Part shown: in pieces, positions 35,233 to 48,800 of the stretch
Position numbering within the stretch: position 1 is the stretch's first letter
How the letters are laid out: every line of letters starts with the position of its first letter
NCBI GenBank assembly: GCA_022578965.1
Contig: MU400529.1
Coordinates: forward strand, 418,509 to 482,508
Length of the DNA stretch: 64,000 bases
Direction: 5' to 3'
From: Xylaria sp. FL1777
Lineage: Eukaryota > Ascomycota > Sordariomycetes > Xylariales > Xylariaceae
Translations under genes and position numbers: made by a program
Notes under the pieces: model-generated
Database searches by the model: none
What the model saw: only the letters and a program-made list of their open reading frames with translations
What the model was told of the DNA's origin: nothing

Positions 35233-35426
35233 TTATTATAAAAGGTATAAAGCATTAAAAGTTAAATATAATAATTAATATATCTTTAGTTTTATAGTAA
35301 ATATTTAATAAAACTAAAGCTTAAAAAAAAGAAAAAACTCCTATAAAATAAGTATAAAAAAGATATTTTATATATATATATAACTTGTGACATGTGCTAA
35401 AATACCTAAGTAGCTTAGTTATAACA
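35233..35426 (-). repeat. 5' LTR of copy A3 (194 bp)
   Basis: Partner of 27568-27760; begins TATTATAA (from TGTTATAA) and ends TAACA. A2 resumes with CAATA. Confidence 0.92.
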
Positions 35427-36534
35427 CAATAAAAGTAGTTTAAATTTAAATTTTTATAAAAACTTTATTTGCTATAGCTATAAATAACTTAGCTATATTA
35501 CTTTTAATTACTTTTAGCTTAAAAATAATAATAATAATAGCAATAATAAAAACAATAAATTTAGTAGCTATATTAGCTATAATAGTAATATTACTTAAAA
35601 ACAAACTATTTAAAAAATCTAAATGAATAAAAATTAGAACATAAATAAAAAAAACTAAAAATAGCAATTAAAGTTTTATATACTTTTTTTATAAAAGCTA
35701 TAGTACTTTAATTCAAAAAACAAATAGTAAGCTTAATACTAACTATATTAACTATAAGTTTTAAGCTAAAATTACTACTTTATATACTTATTTTATGCTG
35801 TTTTTATATTTTTTGTACTATTTATTTTATTAGCTTTATAAAACTACTTATTAAAACCTATGTTAATTTTAATTTATATGCTAAATATAATTATATTAGT
35901 TTTATTTTTGCTTTTTATTATAAATTGCAGCAAGTACTTTTTTGTATATTTATATTATAATATATTACTAAAAGTAGATTTTTTACTTATAAAACTTATT
36001 AAGTTATTTATAAATTAACTAATAGTTATAGTATTACTTGCAGAATTAAGCATGCATATATAACTATTAATTATAATTATTGCTTTAAAAGCAGCCTTTT
36101 TTTATTATTTTAAATTACCTTAAAAAATAAAAAAATTATACTAAATTTAAGCATTAATTAATAGTTTTTTAAATTATGCTGCTTTTAAATAAAAATACTT
36201 AGCTTAATTAAGTTTATAAAAGTTTACTAAAATTAAACTTGCTATTACGCTATTATTTAATTATTTAAACTTATATAGCTTAAAAAATTAAAAAAAAGCT
36301 TTAGTTACTTTAATTTTATAATAATTCTAAAAAAGTTTTATAATTTATTTAAGTTTTTTAATACTAGCAAAATAAACATATTGCTATAATTAAAGCAAAA
36401 AAACTTTGCTATTAAGCTAAAAAAAAACGTAATTATACTTTATTTTTTTATATATTTATTAGCTTAAAATAAACTAAAAAAACTATAAAAATAGCTTAAT
36501 AAAATACTAAAAGCAAAAAAAATTAAAAAGTTTA

Positions 36535-37100
36535 TTAATTTTATTAGCGCTTTAATTTTTTTTATACTTAAAAAAAATAAAAGCTTATGCTTATATATAA
36601 ACTATAAAAAACTTAATTAAGTTATATATAAAAATTAATATATTTTATTATTTATTTTAAAGCTGCTTAATAAAATCTTAAAAGCTAAAATCTTTAGTAA
36701 AATTAACTTTAAAAACGTTTATTATTGCTTATATATTTAAAAAGAAAATAAATAAAAAATAGCGTTTTATATACGCTATAGCTACTATAAATTTTTAGTT
36801 ATGCTTATAAGTTTATTAAATATTTTTGCTACTTTTTAAAGTTATATATAAAAAGCACTTAATAATATAATAAATATATTTTGCATTATATATTTTAATA
36901 ATATGTTTATTTTTTTTTTAAATAAGGATTTTTATATAAAATATATTTAAAACATTATTAAAAAGCTATAAAAAGCAAAACTATATATTAAGCTATTTAA
37001 ATGCTAATTTTATTAAAAGAAAATTAAATTTTTAAGTTATATTATTTTTAGCTAAAAAATTAAAATAAACTTTTTATATATAAACATTATTTAGTAATAG
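36535..37100 (+). pseudogene. Reverse transcriptase of copy A2
   Basis: Reads FISALIFFILKKNKSL (the SPxxSPVLFVKKKDGS region), INYKKLN (VDYRxLN), KIFSKINFK (the FSKIDL region), IAFYIRYSYYKFLVM (the KTAFRTRYGxYEFLVMPFG region), NIFATF (NAPATFQ) and YFNNMFIF at 36891-36914, the YxDDxLIFS active site with both Asp lost. FLSYIIFS (FLGYIIS) follows near 37015. It is one of the best preserved readings in the window. Confidence 0.9.
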
Positions 37101-37339
37101 CTTATATTAAATATTTATTAAGTATTATAATAATTTTTAAAGTTTTATAACTTTTATTATTGTTTTATAAACAGGTATTTTTATATTGCTGCGCTTTTAT
37201 TTAAATATTTAAAAAAAAACATAATAAAAACAAAAAAAGGTTAAATTTCTTTAAATAGTTTTAAAAAAAAGGCTTTTAAAAACCTTTAGAATATATTTAA
37301 GCAAGCTATTTTTTTTATACATTTTAACCCCAAAAAATA

Positions 37340-37630
37340 AATATTACTAAAAACTAATTTCTTTAAAGTAGCTTTTGCAAAAAATTTATTTTAGCAAAAT
37401 AATTAAAGCATTTTTAAACTAGTTATGTTTTATTTTTAAAAGCTATTTAAAAAAAAAATGCAATATAATATGCTTAACTAAAAAATGCTTGCAATAATAA
37501 ATTGCTTTAAGCATTAATAGTATTATTTATAAAAAAGCAATTTATTAATTAAAGTATTAATTAATTATATTAACTTTTAAACGTTTATAAAAACGTTAAA
37601 GCTTAATAAAAAGCAAGCTTATTAATGTTT
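37340..37630 (+). pseudogene. RNase H domain of copy A2
   Basis: Reads TNFFKVAFAKNLF*QNN near 37353-37403 (the TDxSxxAxGxxLxQ start, Asp to Asn), then YNMLN*KMLAIINCFKH (the YDxxDxEMLAIxxxFxxW motif). LLIKVLINYIN matches the xIxVxTDHxN segment. It follows the RT directly. Confidence 0.87.
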
Positions 37631-37939
37631 ATTATTAGCTTTTTTTAATTTTATTATTAAATATTAAGCAAGTAAAAAAAACAGGGCTAATTTCTTTTTG
37701 CGTTATTTTAATTATATAGCTGTTTTACTTAATAATATTAATATTTTTTTAACGTTAAAAAAAAAAGTTGCAATAATATAACAAGTTAAAGTTTTTAATT
37801 TATATTTTAATACTTAAGTTAAAACTTTATACTTTAAAGTTATATTTGCTAAAAAAGCTTTTTTTATTTAAGCAGTTATACGTTTGTATGCATAAATAGC
37901 TGCAGGCTTAAAAAAATTAAAAAATCTAAAAGCTTTTAA

Positions 37940-38882
37940 AAAGCTAAAAAACTTTATTTAAAAGGTTTAAAAAAAAAACCTTAAATGCTATGCAATTATA
38001 AAACAATTAAAAGCAAAAAAGCTTATAAATTTTTAATAATTAATAAAAAAATCCTTAGTTTGCTACAAAAACAAAATTTATATTTTTTTTAAAAAGGCTA
38101 TATATTTTTAACTTATTAAGCTATACTATAATAATCTTTTAACTAAACATTTTAGCTAAAGCTATACTTTAAAACTGCTATAATAAAAGTTTTATTAAAG
38201 CAATATAAAACTAAATATTAAAAAATATATATAAAGCTATATAATTTGCTTTAAAACTAAAGCAAAACATTACTAAAAATATAATAAACTTAATGCGTTA
38301 TTAATATTTAGTAAACTTATATAAAAGCTATTTATAAACTTTATTATAAGTTTATTAAAAACCTTTTATAAAAAAAAACCAGTTAATGCTATTTTTATTA
38401 TTATAAATAAATTTATTAAGCTTATATACTTATTAAGCTTATATATTTATTTTTAGTTAATACTACTATAACTTTAGTTAAGCTAGCAGTTTTATTTTAT
38501 TATAAAATTAAATGTATTTATAATAGCTTAAAAAGCATTATTTTTAATAAAAGTTCTATTTTTATTAGCTAATTCTAGTTTAATTTATATTATTACTTAA
38601 AAGTTAAGCAAAAGCTTTTAATAATATTTTACTTTAAAACTAATAAATAAACAAAACAAATAAACTAAGTAATTAAAAACTATTTTAAATGCTTTATAAA
38701 TAATAAATAAACTAATTAGCTTTAATTTTTATTTTAAGCTTTTTTTGCTATAAATTCTGCTATTAATTTTATAACTAAACAATTATTTTTTAAAGCTTTA
38801 TATAATTATATACTAAAATTTTGTTTGTTTATTAAAAATAACTTTATATTAAAACAAATCTTAGCTATATAAAAACGTTTTA
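37940..38882 (+). pseudogene. Integrase of copy A2, interrupted by A4
   Basis: NKFIKLIY near 38407, followed by a 17-bp tandem duplication that shifts the frame. The rest matches the A1 integrase. The C-terminal part continues at 61702 after A4 (61702-61930), with HYNNKHKFITFKTKNLIAL, the GDLVxL-like segment. The zinc finger is not clear. Confidence 0.82.
38413..38446 (+). repeat. 17-bp tandem duplication in the A2 integrase
   Basis: TTATTAAGCTTATATAC at 38413-38429 is repeated as TTATTAAGCTTATATAT at 38430-38446. A1, A3 and A4 each have one copy. Seventeen is not a multiple of three, so it breaks the frame. Confidence 0.9.
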
Positions 38883-39024
38883 TGTTATAAGAGGTATAAA
38901 GCATTAAAAGTTAAGTATAATAGTTAATATATGTCTAGTTTTATAATAAGTCTTTAATAAAACTAAAGCTTAAAAAAGGAAAAAAACTCCTATAAAATAA
39001 ATATAAGAAAAATATTTTATATAT
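38883..39024 (-). mobile_element. Copy A4, segment 1: outer part of its 3' LTR
   Basis: Starts TGTTATAAGAGG after TTTTA and matches the first 142 bases of the A LTR. It is cut at 39024 by insertion of B2. The remaining LTR bases appear at 53982-54035. The pair with 61509-61701 and the identical TTTTA on both sides show one A element split by B2. Confidence 0.9.
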
Positions 39025-39328
39025 TAAAATAAAGCAGTGTAATTGCGTAAGATTTACTACAACACTTTAATTGCAAGAAAATAAGTCATAACTTACGCAT
39101 TTAAGCAATTAGGCTATATATAAATTAAAAAAATAAACAATTAATTAAAAAGCTATTTAATAATATAAATAAAGCAACTATAGCTAATTTTTATAATATT
39201 AAGCATGTTAGTTAAATTTATACTTTAAAATTTAGCGCAATACTTATACTTTTATTTCTACTATATAACTTAGCTTAAATTTACTTTAATTAGCTAGTTA
39301 GCTTATTTAGCTATTTTATTTTATTTTA
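39025..39328 (-). repeat. 3' LTR of copy B2 (304 bp)
   Basis: Pairs with 53677-53980 over its full length. It contains the conserved blocks GCATTTAAGCAATTAGGCTA and TTAATAATATAAATAAAG. The + start is TAAAATAAAGCAGTG. Confidence 0.93.
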
Positions 39329-42300
39329 ATTTTTTTTTATTAAAATATAGCTACTTTTAGTTTATTTTAACACTTATAATTATAAAGTTTTATATTTTTA
39401 TTAGCATTTTTTAAACAAAGTTAATATTATTTTTTTTTGCTTATTTAGTTTTATAAGTTCTTTTTTATTTTTTTTGTTACGTTTAAAAATAGCTTAAGCT
39501 TTAGCGCTTATAAAAGCATTATAGCTTTATTAAAACTAGTTTTAGCTTTTTTACATATTTAAATATATAAGCAAAAGCTTTTAAAAATGCCTAGCGTTTT
39601 TTTTATAAAAGTGCTTATAAAAAGTTTATACTTTTTTTTTTTTAAACTATTAAGCTTAGCTAAATTTTATACTTAGCTTATTATATTTAAAAAAAAAAAT
39701 ATTTATAAAAGTATTTATAGTAAAATAACTTTGTATTGTTAAAACGTTTTTATATTGCTTATAATAAAACTTTTTTAATATAATTGTTAGTTTTTTTTGC
39801 TAAAAACTCTTTTTGCGCTTTAAAGTAAAAAGTACTAAAAAAACAAAACAATTAACTTTTAGTTTTTTTTCTAGCATTTTTTTTTATTTCATATATTTTT
39901 AGCGCTTAATAATAAAAAAGCTAACTTATTAAATCTAAAAAAAGTTACTTTTAGTTTTTTTAAGAAATAATAAAGTTTAGTGCTTATTAAAAGTAATAAA
40001 CGTAAATTTTTTTGCAATTTAAAGCTAAAGTACTTTTTAAGGTTTGCTTTTAAAAATTAAATAAGCTATTTATAACTTTTTTAATTATTAATACTTTTTT
40101 TTAAATACTAGCTTATTAAGTTACAAAACACGTAATATAAATATAAAGCTTTAATAAACTTATATATATAGTTATTGCGCTAATAAAAGCAAAAAAATAT
40201 AAAATAGCTTAATATAACTTTTATATTAAAGTGCTTTATTATTTAATATTTTTGCAATTTTTAAAAAACTTGTTTGTTATTTTTATTAATAGTATGTTTA
40301 AAGTTTAAAATATATGCTACTTTTAAAATAGTATTAATAAAAATAATAATCTAATAATTATTTAAGCAATATTTTATTATAAAATATTTTATTTAAAAAG
40401 TTATAGTAATTATTGCAGCTTATTTTACGTTTTATTAGTTTATAAAAAGATTTTTTATAAATTAGCTATACTTAAGTTTAATACTTATTTTTAAAGCTTT
40501 AGCTTTTTTATTTATATATAGCTAAAGTAATACGTTTAATAAAGCTTTTATTTTGCGTTTATTTAGCTATTTTTTAGCGTTTAGCTTTATAAAGATATTT
40601 ATAATATAAATAGCTTTAATTTTTCATTTTATAATATTTACTCTATAAAAGTTTTTATAGCAGCTATAAATAGCAAGCCTTTTTTAGTAATTTAAATACC
40701 TTTATTTATACTAGTAAGTTCTTTTAGCAGCTATTTATTGTTTTAAAAAAAAAGTTTTTAGTTATTGCTTTTTATTATTTTTATATATTGTTTTTAAAAC
40801 TTTACTTAGCAAAAAATAATAAGCTAGCTTTTATTTATTATAAAGCTTTAGTTTATTAAAATGTTTTATATTATTATTTTTTTAATAATTGTTTAAAGCT
40901 TTTTTTAATAGCAATTTTTTTAAAAATTCTATAAATAATAACTACTAAATATTTAGTTTTTATATTGCAAGTTTTTATTTTTTATATAGTTTTAGCTTTA
41001 TTGCTAAAACTATTAAATTTTTTATAAACATAACGTTAAACTTATTAAAGCAAAAATTGTTATTTTTATAATGTTTTTTAATTTTAAATAAGTATTATAT
41101 TAATATTATAAAACTTTTTATAGCTATAAATCTTAACATTTAGTTTATAGCTTATAAAAATGCTTTTAAATATTTAGTTTTTAGTTTAAGCATATAAAAT
41201 AACATTTTATTTATGTTTACTAAGCAGTTTTATGCAGCAAAATATGCTATAAAAGCTTTTCTTTAAAAATTAAGCATTTTTTTATTAAGCAATAAATTAA
41301 AAATATAAAAAACTTCTATTAAAATTATATATAATAAAAACTACTAATATTTTAACGCTTTTTTATTATAATACTTTTTATATATTAAGTATATTATTTT
41401 TTTTTATATTTGTTAAATTAAGTTTAAAAATAAGTTTTAGCAAGTTTTGCTATTTTTAGAAAACATATAGTTAAAGTGCTTTTTTAGTACTACTTTTTTT
41501 TTTTTTTCTAAGTTTTTAAAAAACAAACTTTTTATAAAAATTACTTCTTTTTATATAAAATAAAACTTTAAAACAGACTTTAAAAAAACATTAACTAAAA
41601 AAAGCAGTATATATTTTAACTAAACATCTTTTATATTTAGTTTTTTAATTTATAAAAAAAGCTAGCAAGCAAAATATTTTTTGTACTTTAAATTTTTAAT
41701 AATTATTAGCTTTTTTTTAAAGCTATTTTTAAAAAGCTATTAATTTTTAAGAAAAAGCTTTTTATAATTAGTAGTTAAGTTTATATATATATGCTTATTT
41801 TTTTTTCTTTTTGCTTTTTTTTTAAAGTTTGCTATTTTTTATGCTAGTTGTTTATATGCTTTAATATTAAGTATTAGCTTTTTAAAACTTTTAAAGAAAA
41901 ATATCTTTATTTTTAGTTAATTTGCAATACTAATAATTTCCTTAAAAATAAAAAATATAATAATTAAAAACGTATATATATAATAAAAGCAATTCTTAAT
42001 AATATTTAAGCATATATATACTTTTGCTATATTTTATAATTTAATAAAAAATATAAGCAAATTAAAAATTTTAATATAAATTAAAAATATAAAAGCAAAT
42101 AATATAAAAAGTATAAAGTATAAATATTAATATTAATATTATTTGCTATATATAGTTTAATATTTTTAATTGTTAATTTAAGTTATTATTTTTTAATAAT
42201 TATAAAATTTTCTAAATATAAATGCTAAAAGTATTTATGCTAAATGTAAAAAGTTAAACTTATTAAGTAAATAAAATAACAAAGTTAAGTATAAATAAAA

Positions 42301-45050
42301 AGTTTAATAAAGCAAATATAATAAAAAAAAAGCTAAAATACATATTTTTAAATTAGCGCACTTTTTTTTTATAAACTTATTACATTATTTTTAATTTATT
42401 AATTAATTATTTTATTGCTAAAATAAATTATTAATTGCTAAATGTTTTTATAATAATTATTTTTTATATGTTTATGCTAATATTAATTAAAAAATAAGCA
42501 AGTAAAGTAATTTTAATTAATTAAGTAATTACTTTTTAACTTTTTTTTTAATATACTTATAACTTACTTTTTTTAAACATTTATTGCTACTAATAGCAAA
42601 GTAAATAACTTAAGCTTTAGTAAATATAAAAGAAAAGCTTGTTTTTTTTTTTAATTTGTTTTTTTTTAAGTAGTTTTAAAGCTTAAATTTTTTTTGCAAT
42701 TTTTTTTTTTAGTGCTTAAATCTTTAAATTGCTTAGTTTATGCTTTTATTATAAAGTTTTTGTTCTTAAGTAGCATAATTAATGCTTGTTTAATTAAGCA
42801 CTTAAAAAACAATTTTTTTGTTATTAATAAAGTTTTTAATAATTAAAAAGCATTATAGCAGTTAATTAATATTTAAAAAATTAATACTGCTTAACTAATA
42901 AATAGTTATACTTATAATATTTAAAAAGTTAAGTTTATTAATAAGTAGCAAAATATATATGCTTTTTTTTTTTTTAAATCTTGTTTTTTTTATTTAGCTA
43001 ACTTTTTTTGTTTTATATAACTAAGCACTAAGCTATTTATAAGTTAAAATTCTTAGTAGTAATACTAGTAGCAAATATATTTAATAAAAAGTTAGTTATA
43101 ATTTTTTTTATATATATTATATAAATTAATATATTTAAGCTAGCTTTAACTAAGTAAAAAAACAAAAGCATTTAAAATTTTGCTTATTATATATAAAAGC
43201 AACTAAAAGCAATTTTTAAAGCAAATATATATATTAAATCTTTTATAACTTTTATTAACTTATAGCTATATTTATATAACTATTTAAAATATAAAATGCT
43301 ATACTTTATAAACATTATAAATAATTGCTAATAATAACTAAAAGCAAAAAGTATATAAAGTTTTATTTTTTTTTTTTTATTGCACTATTTTAAAATAAAG
43401 GTTTAGTACGTATATTAACTGTACGTTTATTATTTAGTTATAAAACTGTTTATTTTATAAATTTAAAAGTAATATAACTAAATATCTTAAAGCTAGTATA
43501 ATAACTATAGCAATTAAAAAAAATCTTATGCTTAAAAACTCTAAAAAATAAATAGTTTTAACTAAAAATACCTTTATTTGCTTAACTAAAAAAAAACTAA
43601 ATTAAAACATAAGTTAAAGCGTTTTTTTTAAGCTAATTTTGTTGTTTAGCTTATTAAAAGTAATATTAGTAAGCAATAATTTAGTATTGCTTAAAAAATT
43701 AGCATAATGCTTAAGTATTTAAAGAAATAACTAAAGAAATAAATTAAATAAATTATATAAAGTAAAATAAAATAAAGAAATTAAATAATTTGTTTATATA
43801 ACAATGTTTTTTTTAATATAATTTGCAATTATTTTTTTTTATTATATAGCTTGTAAATTTTTTCTTAAGCATAATAAATAAAAAAAGAATAGTTATTATA
43901 TAAAAAATTAAGTTGCAACATTTATAAAAATAAATATATAAAACTTCTATAACAAGAAAATTAAAAATATATAAAATAAAAATTATTAATACTAAATTAT
44001 TAAATTTTCTTTTGTTTTCTTTTTAATTTCTATTTTTTTAGCTTTATATAATTAAATAATTTTGCTTAATTTTTTGTAGTAAAGTTTTATTTTTGCTAAA
44101 CTTGCTTTAAACTTTGCTTAAACGTTTGTTGTTTTATTAAACGCTTATTATTGCTTAATAGTAGCTTTAAATTATTACTAGTAGTTTAAACCCGTAAAAT
44201 ATAAACTAATAACTTTTTAAAGCTTAATAATAGTGTTTTTTACTTTTTAGTAGTTCTAAAGTTTTTATTAAGTATTAAATAATTTAAACTAAAAGCAAAA
44301 AAAGCTGTTTAATTTTAAATAAAAATAATAAAGCAATTAAAAATAAAAAAACTTATATGTAAGCATTAGTGCAATAAAATAAACTTAAGTAATTAAAACT
44401 AATAAGCAGTTCTTATTTTTGTTTTTTTTGTTTTTATGCATTTTTAAAAAACAAACAATAATAATTTATACTAAAACTAAGCTACTTAGCTATTTAAAAA
44501 ACATTAAAATAAAATAAAAACCTATATTTTTAGCATAATAGTAAAAAAAGTACTAATAAACTAACTGCTATAAAACTAATAAATATAAAACTAATAAAAA
44601 AAAAGTTATAAAAAATATGCTTAATTTTAAGCAAAAAAAAATAGTTTTATGCATTATAACTTAATTATATAAACTTATATAATTAGTAAAAATAAAAAAT
44701 AAAACAATTAATAAAAAAACAAAAAATAAAAAAAAAAAAATCTATTGCTTTAGCTTTTATTAGTTATTACTTTTAAAGCATTTTATAGTATAATAGCTAA
44801 AAAAATAAAATAAGCTATTATATTCTTTAGCACTTAAAATATTTAAAGCGCTAAAGGTTATACTGCAGTTTTTATAAACTTAAAAAGCTTTTATAACTTG
44901 TTATATTTTTTTTGCTTTTTATAGCTTAACTATTATAGCTTTAATTATTAAAAGCTTTATTGTTTTAATTTAATCTTTAGTAAATAGCTATAGTATTAAT
45001 AATTTATACATTAAAGTTAAAATTCTTTAGTTTTTAGTACTTTTAATTAT
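39329..45050. other. Post-pol region of B2 (about 5.5 kb)
   Basis: Lies between the integrase end and the 3' LTR. Near the LTR, at about 39380-41320, the - strand carries the unidentified reading frame described for B1 and B3. Farther right the + strand is A-rich at 44360-44740, antisense to pol. No domain recognised. All three B copies share this region, so it belongs to the element rather than being a local insertion. Confidence 0.6.
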
Positions 45051-45119
45051 TTTATATAAATTGCCTTAATTTTTAAAAAAAAAATAACCTTTTTAATTTT
45101 TTGTTAGTTAGCTTTACTA

Positions 45120-45890
45120 ATTAATATTACTTATAATTAATATTTTTTTTAATTTTATAAAAACTAATTTATTTATATAATAGCTTTTTATTATTAAACT
45201 TATTTATTAAAAGCATAGTATTATAAAAAAAAACAAAAAAGCTTTTTTTAAATAGTTGTTTAATTTTATAAGCGTTTTTTTAAGATTTAGCTTTTGCAGC
45301 TAATTTTTTTTTTTTAGTTATAATTGCTTTAACCTTTATAATATTTTAGTTATAACGTTTTAGCTGCTTAATTTTAGCTTTAATAAAATCTTTATAAAAA
45401 GCAATATTTTGCTACTTAATTACTTTTTACATTAGTATTACATTTTTTATTAGCAAAATTAGCATTTTTTTATATATTAGCTTATATAAACTACAGCTAT
45501 AATAATATATAAAAATGCAATCTGCTTATATTATTAAATTTAAATATTTTAGCTAATTTTTCTAGTTTTATTTATTACTTATATAAAGCTTTTTTTTATT
45601 AGCTTATAGCTTTTTTTAATAAAGCCTTAAGCTTAAAAATAGTAAGCTAAACTATAGTTCATTTTATAGCTTAAAGTATTTATTACGTTTTTTATTTTTT
45701 CTTTAAATTTAAAGCTATTATTATATTTAATCTTAATAAAAATTTTATGTTAAAATACGATTTTTTCTTTAATAAATTTAAATATTTTTAAAAAATCTAT
45801 ATGTTTTAAAGGTTTAGCTTTTAAATAAGTTATTATTTCGCATTTTGCTTTTATAATAGCTTTAAATTTATTGCTTAATAGCATAGTTTG
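45120..45890 (-). pseudogene. Integrase of family B, copy B2
   Basis: Colinear with B1 23640-24420. The - strand keeps the DNGxEF-like, ERGH-like and YSPYEL-like segments with RIP-type changes. The antisense + frame at 45888-46145 (85 codons) is a by-product. Confidence 0.75.
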
Positions 45891-48800
45891 CATATTTATA
45901 ACTTAAAAAACCAAAAAATCCAAAAAGTAATTAAAACAATATTTTTTAGTTTTTTTATTATTAGCAGATTTTTAGCAATTAAAACAACTAGCAATTATAA
46001 TATAAATATTTTAATAAAGACCTTTTTAGTAATATTTTTAAGTTATTTGCTAAGTTATAAATATTTAGCCCTTATATATTATTTTTTTATAGTTTTTTTT
46101 AATAAAAGCTTTTTAGGTTTTTTTATTATTAATAACCTTTTTTAGCATTTTTTTAAACTTTGCTTTTTTTTAAAAAATAAACTTGTTAACAAAAAATTTA
46201 AAAGCTTTTTTTCTAAAGTATTTCTGCTTTTTTTCTGTTGTAAGTTTTTTTAAAACTTGCCTAAAAACAAAATACTTAGTAATCTGCTTACTTTTTTTGC
46301 TTCAATTTTTTTTTAAGTATAACAAAAGTTTTATTTTTTAGTATACTAAGCTTTTAACTAGTTAATTGCTTAATTTTTTATATGCAATAATAATAGCTAT
46401 TATATATAGTTAAAAATCAATAAAATTTTTTATATTTTTTTTTTAATAATTATTTAACTTATTTAATAGCTTAAAAAATTTCCTAAAAAGCTTATTAACA
46501 GCTATATATTTTTTTTTTAGCACGTAATAAAGTATAAAATTAAAAGTCTTTATATATGCTATTTATTTTGTTAATTAAACATTTAGTAATACTAAAAATC
46601 TATTGTTTAACTAAGCTATAAAAACTTTTGCATTAGTTTTTAAATAAAATATAATTTTATAAAAATAATTATATAGTTTTTAAAAAGTCTTAACAACAGC
46701 AAGCTTTTTTAGCTTTATAGCATTATATCTTTTTTTAAGGCTTTTTTATGTTTTAAACTTATATTTTGCTAGCTTAATAGCTTTATTAACCTTTTAGCAT
46801 AAAATAGCGCTTTAGTTAGTTTTAAAAGCATTAACCTTTAGCTAAATAAGTTCTTTTATATAATTAAAAGTAATAAAAATAAAAGCTGTTATAATAGCTT
46901 TTTAAAGCTTTTTTATAGCTTTTTTTTGCAGTTCTTTAAAGCAAAACAGCTTATTTTTCTATAATAAAACCATTAATAGTTTTGCAATTATAGCATACCT
47001 TTATATTTATATCTAATAGTATACTATTATTTCTAAAAAAAACTATATTTCTATAATATTTTTATAAGTTTTTTATTTGAAAATCTTTATTACTTTTATT
47101 TTTATTAAGCTTTTGCTATTAGTACTATATATATAGCTAACTATTTTAATTATTTGTTTTGCTTATTTGCTTTTAAGTATGCTAGCTATAATTTTAGCTA
47201 ATTTAAAATTAAGCAGTATAGCATTAAAATTTTTAAAATATTTTAGTATAAATTACTTAATACTTAAAGCAACTTTATAATTATTATACTTAATAGTAAG
47301 TTCTTTAATTATTATATTATTAAAAAAAAGTTTATATTTTATTAGTAATATATTATATAAAACTTTTAATAGCATTTTTAAAAATTAAGCTATTAAATTT
47401 ATTACTTTTTGCAAAAAAGTAATTATTTAAAAAAAGCTTATTAGTATAAAAAAAGCAGTTATTGCTTAGCTAAAAATAAAAAGTAATATTTAATTATATT
47501 TTAAAAATAAATTAACTATAGAAATTATTTTATATATTGCAAACTTTTTAAAAAACTTATTATAGCTTTAAAAAAAATTAGCATTATATATAATAACTAC
47601 ATTTATTTTTGTAGCTAAGTTAATTAATTAAACTTTTTTACTTTTTTTTTGTACTAAGAACTAAGCGTTATAATATAAACTATAAGCTTTTTTAAAAACG
47701 TTATGTTTAAGTTAAGTTTTTAAAACCTTTATAGTAATATTTTTTAAAAGCTTAAAAATTAAAATGCTGCAAACTTGCTATGCTTTATAAAAAACTGTTT
47801 TAATTTTATAAAAAGAAAAAATTTTATTATATATTTTTTTTATTTTAAAAAAGTTTTAAAAAAATGCTATTTTTTAGCAATACTATATTTTAGTTAGTAA
47901 TGCTGCTTTTTGCTAAGTAAAATTAATCGCATAAAGCTTTTTTAAAAAAATAGCTAGTTATTTAATAGTTAATTAAATGCCTTTAAAAGTAGTGCTAAAA
48001 CATAAATATATATTTTAATAAATGCTATTTTATTAAAATAACGCAAAATTTTTTAAATAATAGCTTGCTTTTTTTAAAGTTTGCTTTTTTTACTTATAAA
48101 ATCTAAATAAAACAATATTATTAAATAGTACGTTATTTTTAAAATAAATCTTTTTATTTTTTATTTTATATATTATATTTAAAATTATTGTTTTATTTTT
48201 TATTAATTTATTAGTTTTTAAAGCTTAAAAAATTAATAGTACTTAAATTAAAGTTATAATTAAATTATATTTGCTTTTTAATTTATATATAAAATTTCTA
48301 GTTTTTATAATTGTTAATTTTTTAGCGTTTTTTTACTTTAGCGCTTTTTTTATTGCAATTAAAAGTATTTTAAGTAATTAATTATTATTAAAAATAACGC
48401 AAACTTTTTTATTGTTTTATATCCTTAAATTCTTAAAAAGTTTAATATTTTATATAAAAAAAATTAAAAAAGCTATTAACGTTATATTATTATATAAGTT
48501 TTAATTTTTTTAAAAGTTTGCACTTGTATATTTTTTTAAACTATATTTTTCTAATTTTTTTTTTGCTTTTTTTTACTAATTATTAGATTTTTTATTTAAA
48601 ATCTAATATTTTTATACTTTATATAGCTTATTTGCTAAACTAATAGTTTAATAAATATATATTAGTTTTTTAGTTATTAATGCTTTTAAGCTTTTAAACT
48701 TAGTTTTTTAATATAATTTATTATTAGTACAATAATTTAGCTAGTTTTAAATATTATATTAGCTATTATATAAAAGCTTTAAAAATATAAACTTATTTAA

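Larger units (their letters stand above)
27568..35426 (-). mobile_element. Copy A3: full-length chromodomain Gypsy element (7859 bp)
   Basis: Same layout as A1 with LTRs at both ends, inserted in A2. Left flank TAATA (27563-27567) and right flank CAATA (35427-35431) form the target-site duplication with one CpA-to-TpA change. The - strand carries the RT active site at 32245-32259, reading YFNNM. All domains are degenerate. It belongs to a younger layer than A2. Confidence 0.92.
35427..38882 (+). mobile_element. Copy A2, segment 2: end of gag, RT, RNase H, integrase
   Basis: Continues A2 after A3 and ends at 38882 (TTTTA), where A4 interrupts the integrase C-terminal part. It gives the clearest reading of family A pol because the coding strand is +. 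Confidence 0.92.

Noticed and set aside
45888..46145. 85-codon + frame
   Set aside because: It runs antisense to the family B pol at the integrase N-terminal side, and B1 has no equivalent open frame.
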